32,947 nucleotides of DNA from Chitinophagaceae bacterium (GTDB lineage Bacteria > Bacteroidota > Bacteroidia > Chitinophagales > Chitinophagaceae): contig CAHJWK010000041.1 in assembly GCA_903642275.1 (NCBI GenBank), forward strand, positions 1 through 32,947. Direction: 5' to 3'. A program made the translations under genes and the position numbers. Below are positions 8,936 through 16,993 of the stretch, one piece after another; the stretch's first letter is position 1, and each line of letters opens with the position of its first letter. Below the pieces are notes generated by a model that saw nothing but the letters and a program-made list of their open reading frames with translations, was not told the origin of the DNA and did not search any database.

Positions 8936-8957
8936 TTTATGCATTTTTATGCATAAA
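8936..8957. repeat. Perfect 9-bp inverted repeat between xth and HU
   Basis: TTTATGCAT and ATGCATAAA are separated by four T residues. The element lies just after the exonuclease III stop and about 45 bases upstream of the HU -33 box. It could be a hairpin at the end of the xth transcript, although no clean U-run follows, or a protein binding site for HU regulation. Confidence 0.5.
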
Positions 8958-8977
8958 ATTTATGTAGTATTAACACA

Positions 8978-9745
8978 TTAAATATCTAATTCAATATATA
9001 CAGGGCAGTGGTCACTATGTTTTATTAATGGTAAAATTTCAGCGTTTTTCAAATTATTTTTTAAGGCATTTGTTATGTTAATGTAATCAATTCTCCAGCC
9101 TTTATTTTCTGCCCGCACTGTCGGGAAGCGCTGGCTCCACCATGTATACTGATGTGGTTCGGTTTTAATTATCCTAAAGGCATCTACCCATCCATTACTA
9201 AATAACTTATCCATCCATGCCCTTTCTTCCAGCAAAAAGCCTGATGTTTTTATATTGCCTTTGGGATTATGAATATCAATTTCTTTATGTGCAATATTAT
9301 AATCACCGCACAATATTATTTTAGGATATGTATGCTTTAATGTTTCGAGATAAATAAAAAATTCATCCAGCCATTCATATTTAAACCTTTGCCTCACCTC
9401 CCCTGTTGTACCTGATGGGAAGTAGGCATTGATTAACCGCACATCACCAAAATCAATTTGTAAAACTCTGCCTTCATCATCACTCACTTTATGGCCTGTT
9501 CCATACTTTACATTAGCAGGTTCAATCTTTGAAAAAACAGCAACACCGCTATACCCCTTTTTTTGTGCGGAGTACCAGTAATCAAAATACCCGAGTTCTT
9601 TAAATAAGGCATGATCCACATTTTCTCTTGCAGCTTTTGTTTCCTGTATGCAAATTACATCCGCAGGATCAGTTTTCAGCCAGTCAATAAATCCTTTATT
9701 AATTGCAGCCCGAATGCCATTTACATTATAGCTTATTATGCGCAT
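8978..9745 (-). CDS. xth: Exodeoxyribonuclease III / AP endonuclease
   Basis: Mg-dependent 3'-5' exonuclease and apurinic/apyrimidinic endonuclease of base excision repair. The 255-residue protein shows every family motif: MRIISYNVNGIRAAINKG, the metal-binding Glu in VICIQETKA, FDYWYSAQKKGYSGVAVFSK, LINAYFPSG, the catalytic Asp and Asn in ILCGDYNIAHKEIDI, TWWSQRF, the RIDYI segment, and the terminal SDHCPVYIEL with the catalytic His. It is transcribed toward HU. The region beyond its start holds the cupin pseudogene on the opposite strand. Confidence 0.96.
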   Translation of the reverse strand: MRIISYNVNGIRAAINKGFIDWLKTDPADVICIQETKAARENVDHALFKELGYFDYWYSAQKKGYSGVAVFSKIEPANVKYGTGHKVSDDEGRVLQIDFGDVRLINAYFPSGTTGEVRQRFKYEWLDEFFIYLETLKHTYPKIILCGDYNIAHKEIDIHNPKGNIKTSGFLLEERAWMDKLFSNGWVDAFRIIKTEPHQYTWWSQRFPTVRAENKGWRIDYINITNALKNNLKNAEILPLIKHSDHCPVYIELDI

Positions 9746-9858
9746 CGAAAACTTTATTGCAATATAAAAGATTAGAACTACATAATTAGTTTTACAAACA
9801 TTGGTTAGGTCAACTTCTATTAATAACAGCTTGGAATTAATTTTGCAGTTTTATCTGT

Positions 9859-10773
9859 ATGCATTTAAAGCCTGTTAATGTTGTTGGTGATATAAGCCCC
9901 GGCAGATTTCGAATCAAAATATTATAATCCTCAAATTCCTGTTGTATAAAAAATTTCAAAGCGATGGGTTGCTTATAATAAATGGAACTGGGATTATTTG
10001 AAGCAGGTTGCCGGTAATGAAAAAGTGGATATTTATAATAATGTTAAGAGCGATGCTTACACGCCAATTAATAAAGCAGATGATTATACAATGTTTGGTG
10101 AGTATATTGATATGATTCAAAAAGGGCCGCAGCATGGCGCTTTTTTTGTTCAATATCTTCAGTCATGCACTGCAGCTTGTGAAAGATTTTACCTGGCCTG
10201 AAGAGTATATGAAAGGCTTTGTAAAACGCGTGCCGATGTTGTTTATTGGTGTCAAGAATTCGATAACACACATGCATTTTGATATTAATCTTAGCCAGAT
10301 TCTGCATACACAATTTATGGGCAAAAAAAGGGTGCTGTTCCCGTTTAATGAACAGCATAAATATTATATCGCAAGCCTTTTGAAGTATTAAGCCTTACAG
10401 ATTTCAGTAACTATTATGATACAGAAAAGAGCAAGCTTGATACAATTAAATTTCCTGCAACAACTGTTGCCAATGGTTTTGAAATAACACTTGAACATGG
10501 TGATACGCTTTTTACGCCGGGTGGTTACTGGCACCACATGGAGTATGTTAATAGCGGATTTGCCATGAGCCTGCGGGCTTTAAACAGTTCAGTCGGTGGC
10601 AAACTAAAGGGCTTATAGAATATTGCCGGTATGCGCAACATTGATACAATAATGAAAAAAACAATGCCGCAAAAATGGTATCACTAGAAAGAAAAAAAGA
10701 CTTTTGAAGCCGCAGATAGAGAGGTTGGATAAAAACAGCGGTTAAAAAACGCTGCAGAATGTTCAGCATATAA
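9859..10773 (+). pseudogene. Decayed cupin-like (cupin_8 / JmjC-type) domain gene
   Basis: No continuous frame exists, but fragments in successive frames join into one protein. It runs from MHLKPVNVVGDISP, through ADFESKYYNPQIPVV and NKWNWDYLKQVAGNEKVD, then FNIFSHALQLVKDFTWPEEY, KNSITHMHFDINLSQ, RKPFEVLSLTDFSNYY, DTLFTPGGYWHHMEYVNS and MPQKWYH. HMHFD supplies the H-x-D and GYWHH the distal His of the Fe(II)/2-oxoglutarate facial triad found in JmjC-like cupins. I count at least four frame changes (near 9900, 9950, 10135 and 10375) and several in-frame stops, including TAG at about 10617 where a Tyr is likely and another near 10685 where a Trp is likely. Scattered damage with intact neighbours indicates real decay rather than a single read error. 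The ends are approximate. Confidence 0.85.
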
Positions 10774-10986
10774 CTACTACCAAATTATAAATAGTTTACA
10801 AAATTTTATATTATGTGTATTAAATCTGAAGAAAATCTTATAAGCGGAATTTTCTTCTCTGTTAGATTAAATTTTTATATAAGATTTCATTTTCTGCCTT
10901 GTATTTTTACTGTAGTAAGTATTTGCATAAAACAAGCGTGGCTTTATTATTGATTTTATTTGCTGTTTATTAATACAATCAACACA
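10774..10986. other. Intergenic region upstream of the AI-2E permease gene
   Basis: About 210 AT-rich bases after the decayed cupin gene. I see no coding frame, tRNA or terminator. It presumably contains the promoter for the permease gene; candidate -7 boxes such as TTTATTTG near 10953 match the consensus only partly. Confidence 0.5.
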
Positions 10987-12096
10987 ATGCAGGAAAACAA
11001 TAATACCAAATCATTTGCTGTACAACTTGCTGCAATTTTAATATGCGCAATAGCAATTGTTTATATAATAATTAAAGCAGAAGAGATTTTTATACCACTG
11101 ATGTTTGCGCTACTGTTTGCAATTTTATTATTGCCGTTTTGCAGATGGATTGAAAAAAGATTAAAGTTAGGCAGAGGTGCAGCGGCAGGCATAGCTGTTA
11201 TTTTATTTGTTACCTGCATTGTTCTGCTGTTTTATATAGTTGGTTCGCAAATAAGTAACTTAAGCCAGGATTGGCCGCAGTTTCAAACACAATTACAAAC
11301 TTCTTTAACCAGCTTGCAACACTGGATATCAGATAAGTTTCATTATAACCTCGAGAAACAAAATATATATATTAACAATGCTACATCAAAAGTATTATCC
11401 AGTGGCGGTTCTGTCATCAGCACAACGTTGTTGTCCGTTTCATCAATTCTTTTATTTACCGTATTAGCGCTTATCTATACTTTTTTTATGTTGCTGTATC
11501 GGAAAGCTCTATTAAAATTCTTAATTGCATTGGTAAATGAAAAAAATAGCCTGGTAGTGAAAGATGTTGTTTCAAGCATCCAGGTTGTTATACGCAAATA
11601 CATACTCGGTTTATTATTAGAAATGCTTATTGTGGCAGCTTTATGCTGGATATCTTTTGGTATCCTCGGCATTAAATATTTTCTCTTGCTTGGTTTAATA
11701 ACAGCTTTATTTAATATAGTGCCTTATGTTGGCATATTTACCGCTTTATTACTTAGTGCACTGATTACATTTGCCACTACAGGTGTCTCTACTCATTTGT
11801 TACTTGTAGTAATAACTATTGTATTGATACATCTTATTGATAGTAATATTTTATTACCTTTTATAGTTGGTTCAAGGGTTAGTATAAATGCGTTGATTAC
11901 TGTTATTGGTGTAATTGCCGGGGAAATGATTTGGGGTTTACCTGGCATGTTCTTATCTGTGCCTGTTATTGCTATGCTCAAAATAATTTGCGACAGGGTT
12001 GACACACTTAAACCCTGGGCGATTTTATTAGGGCATGAAAAGGAAGAAAAAAATATTAAAAAAATTCCTCCTGCCAAAGGGAAAAACAAGTTGTAG
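10987..12096 (+). CDS. AI-2E family transporter (PerM/YdiK-type membrane protein)
   Basis: A 369-residue inner-membrane protein of the UPF0118/AI-2E exporter family. It has an N-terminal hydrophobic pair (AAILICAIAIVYIIIKAEE, then LMFALLFAILLLPFCRWIEK), a third span before the soluble segment DWPQFQTQLQTSLTSLQHWI, and a cluster of spans in the second half. The family signatures ILGIKYFLLLGLITALFNIV, PYVGIF and the late INALITVIGVIAGEMIWGLP with GMFLSVPVIAMLKI are clear. Members have been linked to autoinducer-2 export or Na+/H+ exchange, so the substrate here is open. I choose the ATG at 10987 over the TTG at 10960. A basic tail follows the last span. Confidence 0.9.
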   Translation: MQENNNTKSFAVQLAAILICAIAIVYIIIKAEEIFIPLMFALLFAILLLPFCRWIEKRLKLGRGAAAGIAVILFVTCIVLLFYIVGSQISNLSQDWPQFQTQLQTSLTSLQHWISDKFHYNLEKQNIYINNATSKVLSSGGSVISTTLLSVSSILLFTVLALIYTFFMLLYRKALLKFLIALVNEKNSLVVKDVVSSIQVVIRKYILGLLLEMLIVAALCWISFGILGIKYFLLLGLITALFNIVPYVGIFTALLLSALITFATTGVSTHLLLVVITIVLIHLIDSNILLPFIVGSRVSINALITVIGVIAGEMIWGLPGMFLSVPVIAMLKIICDRVDTLKPWAILLGHEKEEKNIKKIPPAKGKNKL

Positions 12097-12137
12097 TTAC
12101 AAGTTAATTCAAATCACAAAGACTCTTAACTTCTTTT

Positions 12138-12153
12138 TACGAAATCAATCGTA
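12138..12153. promoter_or_regulatory. Inverted repeat upstream of blaI; candidate operator
   Basis: TACGA and TCGTA arms flank a six-base spacer, 23 bases before the BlaI-type ATG. A TATATTGTG stretch directly after it resembles a -7 box, so bound repressor would block the promoter. BlaI/MecI repressors bind dyads of similar size in their own promoters. The assignment is positional inference; the classical TACA/TGTA core is not present. Confidence 0.45.
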
Positions 12154-12176
12154 TATTGTGGCTTTAATTAACAACA

Positions 12177-12548
12177 ATGAAAGTTTTAAAGCCAACAGAT
12201 AGTGAACTGGAAATTTTAGATATTTTATGGGATCGCGGAAACGCCACTGTACGCGAAGTGCATGAACAATTAAGTGAAATAAAGGATTGCGGTTATACAA
12301 CAACACTTAAACTGATGCAGATAATGTTTGAGAAGAAACTTGTATTAAGAGATGACAGCAGCCGCACACATATTTATGAGCCAAACATCAGCCGGGACAC
12401 AACACAAAAACAATTGGTAAATAAGATGGTTGATATGTTGTTCAGCGGTTCACATGCACAACTCGTAATGCAGGCATTGGGTTCTCATCAGCCTAATCAC
12501 CAGGAACTTGAAGAAATTCAACAAATATTAAACACGTATAAAAAATAA
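12177..12548 (+). CDS. BlaI/MecI/CopY family transcriptional repressor
   Basis: A 123-residue winged-helix dimeric repressor. The N-terminal KPTDSELEILDILWDRGNAT-VREVHEQL helix-turn-helix region, YTTTLKLMQIMFEKKLVLRD (recognition helix and wing) and the HIYEPNIS segment match the family closely. The C-terminal half (QKQLVNKMVDMLFSGSHAQLVMQAL) is the dimerisation helix region where partner proteases usually cleave. It is followed after two bases by the M56 peptidase gene, the standard BlaI-BlaR1 arrangement, so it probably controls its own operon and perhaps genes elsewhere. No beta-lactamase gene is in the window. Confidence 0.93.
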   Translation: MKVLKPTDSELEILDILWDRGNATVREVHEQLSEIKDCGYTTTLKLMQIMFEKKLVLRDDSSRTHIYEPNISRDTTQKQLVNKMVDMLFSGSHAQLVMQALGSHQPNHQELEEIQQILNTYKK

Positions 12549-12550
12549 CT

Positions 12551-14023
12551 GTGCACCTGATTGTACAATCTTTATTTTTAAAAGCATTAACCTTTGCTTT
12601 ATTAAACAGTATTTGGCAAATGGCTTTGGCATGGTTAATAGTTATACTTGCTTTACGCATATTTAAACTATCAGCTTCGCAAAAATTCAATATTGCCTTT
12701 GCAAGTCAGCTTACAGGTTTCGTTCTTTTTATATATAGTCTGGTTTATTTTTATAAAGATACAAGCACATCTCTCCTGTTTAAGAGTAATTTTTTTTATG
12801 CTGATAAACTGAATAGTTTTAAAAGTGGATTGACACCTTATATTGATATTGCTTATATAACTGTACTGACATATCAATTTTCAAAACTGTTTTTTAGCTA
12901 TAATATTACACAGCGTTTGCGAAAGCATAACTTACAAAAAATGCCTGCTATTAATAGAATCTTTGTTCAACAAATCACAGCATTACTTTCCCTGAAAAAA
13001 AATGTAAGTATATATCTTTCATCTTCAATAAAATGCCCGCTGACTCTTGGCTTTTTTAAACCGGTTATTCTTGTCCCGTTTGCAGCAGTAAACCATCTTA
13101 CCAAAGAACAAATGGAAGCAGTTTTATTACATGAGATGGCCCATATTAAGCGTTACGATTATTTACTTAACCTTATTCAATCGTTTATTGAAAAGATATT
13201 TTTCTTTAATATTTTTTTAAGGATGATACAAGATATTATCGAACATGAAAGAGAAAATGCCTGTGATGATTTTGTATTGCAGTTCAAATACAATGCTTTT
13301 CATTATGCAGAAGCTTTATTGAAACTGGGAAGATTACAAACAATGAGTTCATTTGCAATGGCATCTTCAGGCAAAAAAGAAAATAGTTTGTTGATAAGAA
13401 TAAAGCGTTTGATTCATCGCAATAGTTATCAAAATATAAATTTTGGTTTTAAGTCTTTAGCATATTGCTTTCTTAGTTTAATTTTCTTACTGCCGTTAAC
13501 CATTGCTTTGTATCCTGTTAACAATTTACTTTCAACTACCTTAAATAAAAAAAATACCAGTGTTACTTCAAATATAAAAAAACATAAACCTGATGTTAAA
13601 ACATACACGGTAACCAATAAGCAACCAACTGTTTTACCACGTAATTCTATAGCAAAATCATCAAATAAATCATTACTTAAAAAAGATGACAGCAGCTCTG
13701 AAGTTGATGCTATCACAGACAATAACATAAATACATCAGGTTATTTTGTTGACGTAAATCATCTCACTGATTCATTAAAGCAAACTGTTTCTATTGATGC
13801 GTTAAATAAGAATATAATTTTGAATGAAGACACATATAAAAAAGCCATGTCTTACCAAAACTTTAAACAACTGGAAGCTATGTTGTATGCAAGTGGAAAA
13901 TCAATTACCATAACAGAAGATCCAGCCTCAAAAAACAGTTATCAAAAGCTTATAACAATAGAGTCTAAAGATGCCCAAGGCAATGAAAATATTTATAAAG
14001 TAATTGTAGAGGTTTACCAGTAA
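12551..14023 (+). CDS. BlaR1/MecR1-like M56 family membrane metallopeptidase
   Basis: A 490-residue membrane zinc protease paired with the BlaI repressor. Membrane spans lie near the N-terminus (FALLNSIWQMALAWLIVILA, FAFASQLTGF-region, then a third) and at about 303-322 (YCFLSLIFLLPLTIALYPV). The catalytic HEMAH (H194, E195, H198) is followed by IKRYDY, and HERENACDDFVLQ supplies the third ligand region. The start is a GTG two bases after the blaI stop. Unlike BlaR1/MecR1, the part after the last span is only about 165 residues, Ser/Lys/Asn-rich and then a small unknown domain; I see no penicillin-binding SxxK...KTG sensor. The inducing signal is therefore unlikely to be sensed as in classical BlaR1. 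Confidence 0.88.
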   Translation: MHLIVQSLFLKALTFALLNSIWQMALAWLIVILALRIFKLSASQKFNIAFASQLTGFVLFIYSLVYFYKDTSTSLLFKSNFFYADKLNSFKSGLTPYIDIAYITVLTYQFSKLFFSYNITQRLRKHNLQKMPAINRIFVQQITALLSLKKNVSIYLSSSIKCPLTLGFFKPVILVPFAAVNHLTKEQMEAVLLHEMAHIKRYDYLLNLIQSFIEKIFFFNIFLRMIQDIIEHERENACDDFVLQFKYNAFHYAEALLKLGRLQTMSSFAMASSGKKENSLLIRIKRLIHRNSYQNINFGFKSLAYCFLSLIFLLPLTIALYPVNNLLSTTLNKKNTSVTSNIKKHKPDVKTYTVTNKQPTVLPRNSIAKSSNKSLLKKDDSSSEVDAITDNNINTSGYFVDVNHLTDSLKQTVSIDALNKNIILNEDTYKKAMSYQNFKQLEAMLYASGKSITITEDPASKNSYQKLITIESKDAQGNENIYKVIVEVYQ

Positions 14024-14024
14024 T

Positions 14025-15074
14025 TTATACAATCAGCATAGCATCTCCATAAGTAAAAAACCTGTATTTATCTTTTATAGCTTTTTTATATGCTTCCATC
14101 ATAAGATCATAACCGGCAAATGCACATGCCATAATTAACAGGCTTGTTTTAGGCAAATGAAAATTTGTTATAAGACTGTCTGCGACGTTGAATTTATATG
14201 GCGGATGAATAAAAATATTCGTCCAGCCCTCGCTTGGTTTTAAAAATTTTTGCGCGGTAAAACTTGTTTCCATAGCACGCATGGTTGTTGTGCCGATGGA
14301 ACAAATACGATGTTCAGTTTCTTTTGCTTTGTTTACAATACCGCAACACGCTTCATCTATGCTGTAATATTCAGCATCCATCTTATGTTTACTTAAATCT
14401 TCTACTTCTATTGGCCTGAAAGTACCTAACCCTGTGTGTAGTGTTAACTCTGCAAAACGTATTCCTTCAATCTCGCAACGCTTAATTAATTCTTTACTGA
14501 AATGAAAGCCGGCAGTTGGTGCGGCAACGGCACCTTCATGCTTTGCATACACAGTCTGGTAGCGTTCTTTATCTTCATCATCAGGCTTGCGCTTAATATA
14601 TTTTGGCAAAGGTGTTTCACCTAAAAACTCAAGCATTTTCCTGAAACTTTGCTCATCACTGTCCCACAAAAAACGGATGGTTCTGCCGCGGCTTGTAGTA
14701 TTATCAATTACCTCAGCAATAAGTTCATCGTTATCGCCAAAATATAATTTATTGCCAACGCGTATTTTTCTTGCAGGGTCAACAATAACATCCCACAAAC
14801 GGTTTGGCTTGTTTAATTCACGCAGTAAAAAAACTTCTATCCTGGCTCCTGTTTTTTCCTTTCGCCCATACATACGCGCAGCAAAAACTTTAGTGTTATT
14901 TACAACAAAAGCATCTTTATCACCAAAATACTCAAGAATATCCTTAAAGTTTTTGTTTTCCATTTCACCGGTCTTGCGGTGGATAACCATTAAACGACTG
15001 TCTTCACGGCGCTTGGTAGGGTTCTGAGCTATAAGATTTAAAGGAAGATCAAAACGGAATTGAGAAAGTTTCAT
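14025..15074 (-). CDS. queA: tRNA preQ1(34) S-adenosylmethionine ribosyltransferase-isomerase
   Basis: Transfers and isomerises the ribosyl group of SAM to preQ1 in tRNA anticodon position 34, making epoxyqueuosine. The 349-residue length is typical. Motifs are [135 protein letters not shown] and [13 protein letters not shown]. Its stop lies one base from that of the convergent M56 peptidase. A queuosine-precursor transporter is encoded at 29195-29992, so the window holds two parts of queuosine metabolism, unlinked to each other. Confidence 0.98.
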   Translation of the reverse strand: MKLSQFRFDLPLNLIAQNPTKRREDSRLMVIHRKTGEMENKNFKDILEYFGDKDAFVVNNTKVFAARMYGRKEKTGARIEVFLLRELNKPNRLWDVIVDPARKIRVGNKLYFGDNDELIAEVIDNTTSRGRTIRFLWDSDEQSFRKMLEFLGETPLPKYIKRKPDDEDKERYQTVYAKHEGAVAAPTAGFHFSKELIKRCEIEGIRFAELTLHTGLGTFRPIEVEDLSKHKMDAEYYSIDEACCGIVNKAKETEHRICSIGTTTMRAMETSFTAQKFLKPSEGWTNIFIHPPYKFNVADSLITNFHLPKTSLLIMACAFAGYDLMMEAYKKAIKDKYRFFTYGDAMLIV

Positions 15075-15104
15075 GTGTCAAATTTAGATTTAAATGCCAC
15101 ATTC

Positions 15105-15132
15105 AACCCGCCTTCCGCCTTACGGGGCGGTT
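15105..15132. repeat. GC-rich hairpin upstream of queA
   Basis: AACCCGCC...CCGCC-TTACGG-GGCGGTT can fold either as a 5-bp CCGCC/GGCGG stem or as a longer arm with one bulge. It is conspicuously GC-rich in AT-rich intergenic DNA, about 30-60 bases upstream of the queA start. It may be an extragenic palindromic repeat. I found no second copy in this window. Confidence 0.35.
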
Positions 15133-15235
15133 GCATGTAACGTCAGGAAAAAATTAAAGGGTGCGAAAGTAGTTTAAAAAAAATCAATTTAAATGCGAAT
15201 ATTTAATTGTTTTCCTGCCAAACAATATGTTTGCT

Positions 15236-15267
15236 TTTGAAGTGAAGTAAACACTATCTTATATTTC
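15236..15267 (+). promoter_or_regulatory. Possible promoter of the HsdR-N-like gene
   Basis: TTTG at 15236-15239 is followed after 20 bases by TATATTTC at 15260-15267, which differs from TAnnTTTG only in the last base. The ATG lies 21 bases further on. The spacing fits Bacteroidota promoters, but the match is imperfect in AT-rich sequence. Confidence 0.4.
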
Positions 15268-15288
15268 TTAGATGTTTAATTATATATA

Positions 15289-15741
15289 ATGCTCAGGATT
15301 ACTTATCCGAACTATAACTTCCGTATAAAAAAAGAAAACAATAGTGAATTTATTTTTGATGAAGTGCGCCGGCGCTGGGTAACACTTACACCTGAAGAAT
15401 GGATACGTCAAAATTTTTTACAATACCTGATGCAGGTGAAACATTATCCCAAATCATTATGTGCAGTTGAAAAAATTATAAAGCTGGGCGAGCTTAGAAA
15501 AAGATGCGACATCATTGTATATAAAAATGATTTGCCCTGGATGATTGTTGAATGTAAAGAAATGAATGTTGAACTTACATTGCCGGTAATGGAACAGATA
15601 CTTCGTTATAATATGGCAGTGCCGGTAAAGTTTCTCGTGATTACAAATGGTGTTATAAGTATTGCTTATCAGCTTTCTGAAAATGGTTTAACTGAAGTAA
15701 GTGATCTGCCTGTTTTTAATGAAGAAACAAGTATCAATTAA
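15289..15741 (+). CDS. Stand-alone HsdR N-terminal domain protein (PD-(D/E)xK nuclease fold)
   Basis: A 150-residue protein matching the type I restriction enzyme R-subunit N-terminal domain (HSDR_N_2). VRRRWVTLTPEEWIRQNFLQ-YL precedes the nuclease core: Asp in KRCDIIVYKNDLPW, then the E-x-K of MIVECKE, and a later LPVMEQILRYN helix with FLVITNGV. The D...ExK constellation of a PD-(D/E)xK active site is therefore present. No helicase, methylase or specificity subunit is nearby, so this is not a restriction system. Such lone domains are widespread in Bacteroidota, and their function is unknown to me. Confidence 0.85.
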   Translation: MLRITYPNYNFRIKKENNSEFIFDEVRRRWVTLTPEEWIRQNFLQYLMQVKHYPKSLCAVEKIIKLGELRKRCDIIVYKNDLPWMIVECKEMNVELTLPVMEQILRYNMAVPVKFLVITNGVISIAYQLSENGLTEVSDLPVFNEETSIN

Positions 15742-15797
15742 CAATCAGTTTTATCAATCTTATATACATTTACGTTTATCATAATACACAGAATCGT

Positions 15798-16931
15798 ATG
15801 AAAAAAATTCTTCTTGTTTGTTGCCTGGCTTTTTTAGCTGTTCATATTAATGCTCAAAACCCAATTTATTATTTATTAATTGGCACTTATACTGACGGTG
15901 GTACAAATGATGGTATTCATATATATCGTTTTAATCCGAATAAAGGTGAGGCAACATTTGTAAGTAAAACAAGTGGTGTTGCAAATCCTTCATGGCTTTG
16001 CATTTCTAAAGATGGAAAGTATGTTTATAGCGTAAACGAGAACAGTGGTACAACGCCTGGGGAAGCAAGTGCATTTGCCTTTGATAAAAAGAAAGGTGCA
16101 TTAACTTTTTTAAACAAGCAGCCAACTGACGGCTTTGCGCCTTGTTATATAAGTATTGATGGTACAGGTAAAAATGTTATCACTGCAAACTATGCTGGTG
16201 GCAATGTTTCTGTTTTTAAAACAGGTGCTGATGGTTCTTTGCAACCACATGTGCAATTGTTAGTACACGATGGTTATGGTGTTAATGTACAACGCCAGGA
16301 AATGCCGCATCCGCATGAAGCGGTTTTTTCACCTGATGAAAAATTTGTATTTACGCCTGATTTAGGTAATGACAGGTTGTATCAATATAAATATAATAGC
16401 ACTGATGAAAAAAATGTTTTAACTGAAAGTGATTCTCCGTATTACACAATAGATGATGGGTTTGGTCCGCGACATATTATTTTTAGTCCCAATGGAAAAA
16501 CTGCATATCTAATTAATGAGCTTTCAGGACAGATAATAGTATATAGTTATAACAATGGAAAATTAAACCCGGTTCAGACTATTGCATCCACAACAACCGG
16601 TGATAAAAATGACAGGGGCAGCGCAGAGATTGCAATTACACCCAACGGCAAATTTTTATACACCACCAATCGCGGAGCAGCCAATGATATTTCTTTATAC
16701 AAGGTTCAAACTGATGGAACATTAATTGAAAATGGCCACCAGGTTGTGAATGCAAATCCACGAAGTTTTATGATTGACCCAACCGGGAGATTTTTATTGG
16801 TAGCAAGTCAAAATGCAAACACTATTCAAATATTTGTTATTAATAAAAATTTTGGATTGTTGCAGGATACAGGAACAAAAATTACAGATGTTACAAAACC
16901 TGTTTGTTTACAAATGGTACCGGTAGATTAA
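15798..16931 (+). CDS. Secreted lactonase family (6-phosphogluconolactonase-like) beta-propeller protein
   Basis: A 377-residue protein with a clear signal peptide (MKKILLVCCLAFLAVHINAQ) followed by a seven-bladed propeller of the Lactonase (PF10282) type. Recurring blade motifs include YLLIGTYTDGGTNDGIHIYRF, NPSWLCISKDGKYVYSVNEN, GKNVITANYAGGNVSVF, HPHEAVFSPDEKFVFTPDLG, GPRHIIFSPNGKTAYLINE and SAEIAITPNGKFLYTTNRG. Cytoplasmic E. coli Pgl hydrolyses 6-phosphogluconolactone. Because this copy is exported, its substrate is more likely another lactone or a carbohydrate derivative; that is inference. The T9SS-exported protein follows on the same strand. Confidence 0.9.
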   Translation: MKKILLVCCLAFLAVHINAQNPIYYLLIGTYTDGGTNDGIHIYRFNPNKGEATFVSKTSGVANPSWLCISKDGKYVYSVNENSGTTPGEASAFAFDKKKGALTFLNKQPTDGFAPCYISIDGTGKNVITANYAGGNVSVFKTGADGSLQPHVQLLVHDGYGVNVQRQEMPHPHEAVFSPDEKFVFTPDLGNDRLYQYKYNSTDEKNVLTESDSPYYTIDDGFGPRHIIFSPNGKTAYLINELSGQIIVYSYNNGKLNPVQTIASTTTGDKNDRGSAEIAITPNGKFLYTTNRGAANDISLYKVQTDGTLIENGHQVVNANPRSFMIDPTGRFLLVASQNANTIQIFVINKNFGLLQDTGTKITDVTKPVCLQMVPVD

Positions 16932-16993
16932 TTTTCTGCAAGCTTTTTGCAGCAATTTGTAAATACATTTCATTTAATAAAAAACAATCTGTA

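Noticed and set aside
9746-10986. Insertion sequence or mobile element as cause of the coding gap
   Set aside because: No transposase fragments or terminal inverted repeats were seen; the gap is explained by a decayed cupin gene.
12177-14023. Beta-lactam resistance operon
   Set aside because: The regulator pair is present but there is no beta-lactamase or PBP gene, and the protease lacks a penicillin-binding sensor domain.
15075-15288. preQ1 riboswitch upstream of queA
   Set aside because: The leader shows a GC-rich hairpin but not the conserved preQ1 aptamer loop and tail.
15289-15741. Restriction-modification system
   Set aside because: Only a lone HsdR-N-like domain is present, without helicase, methylase or specificity genes.
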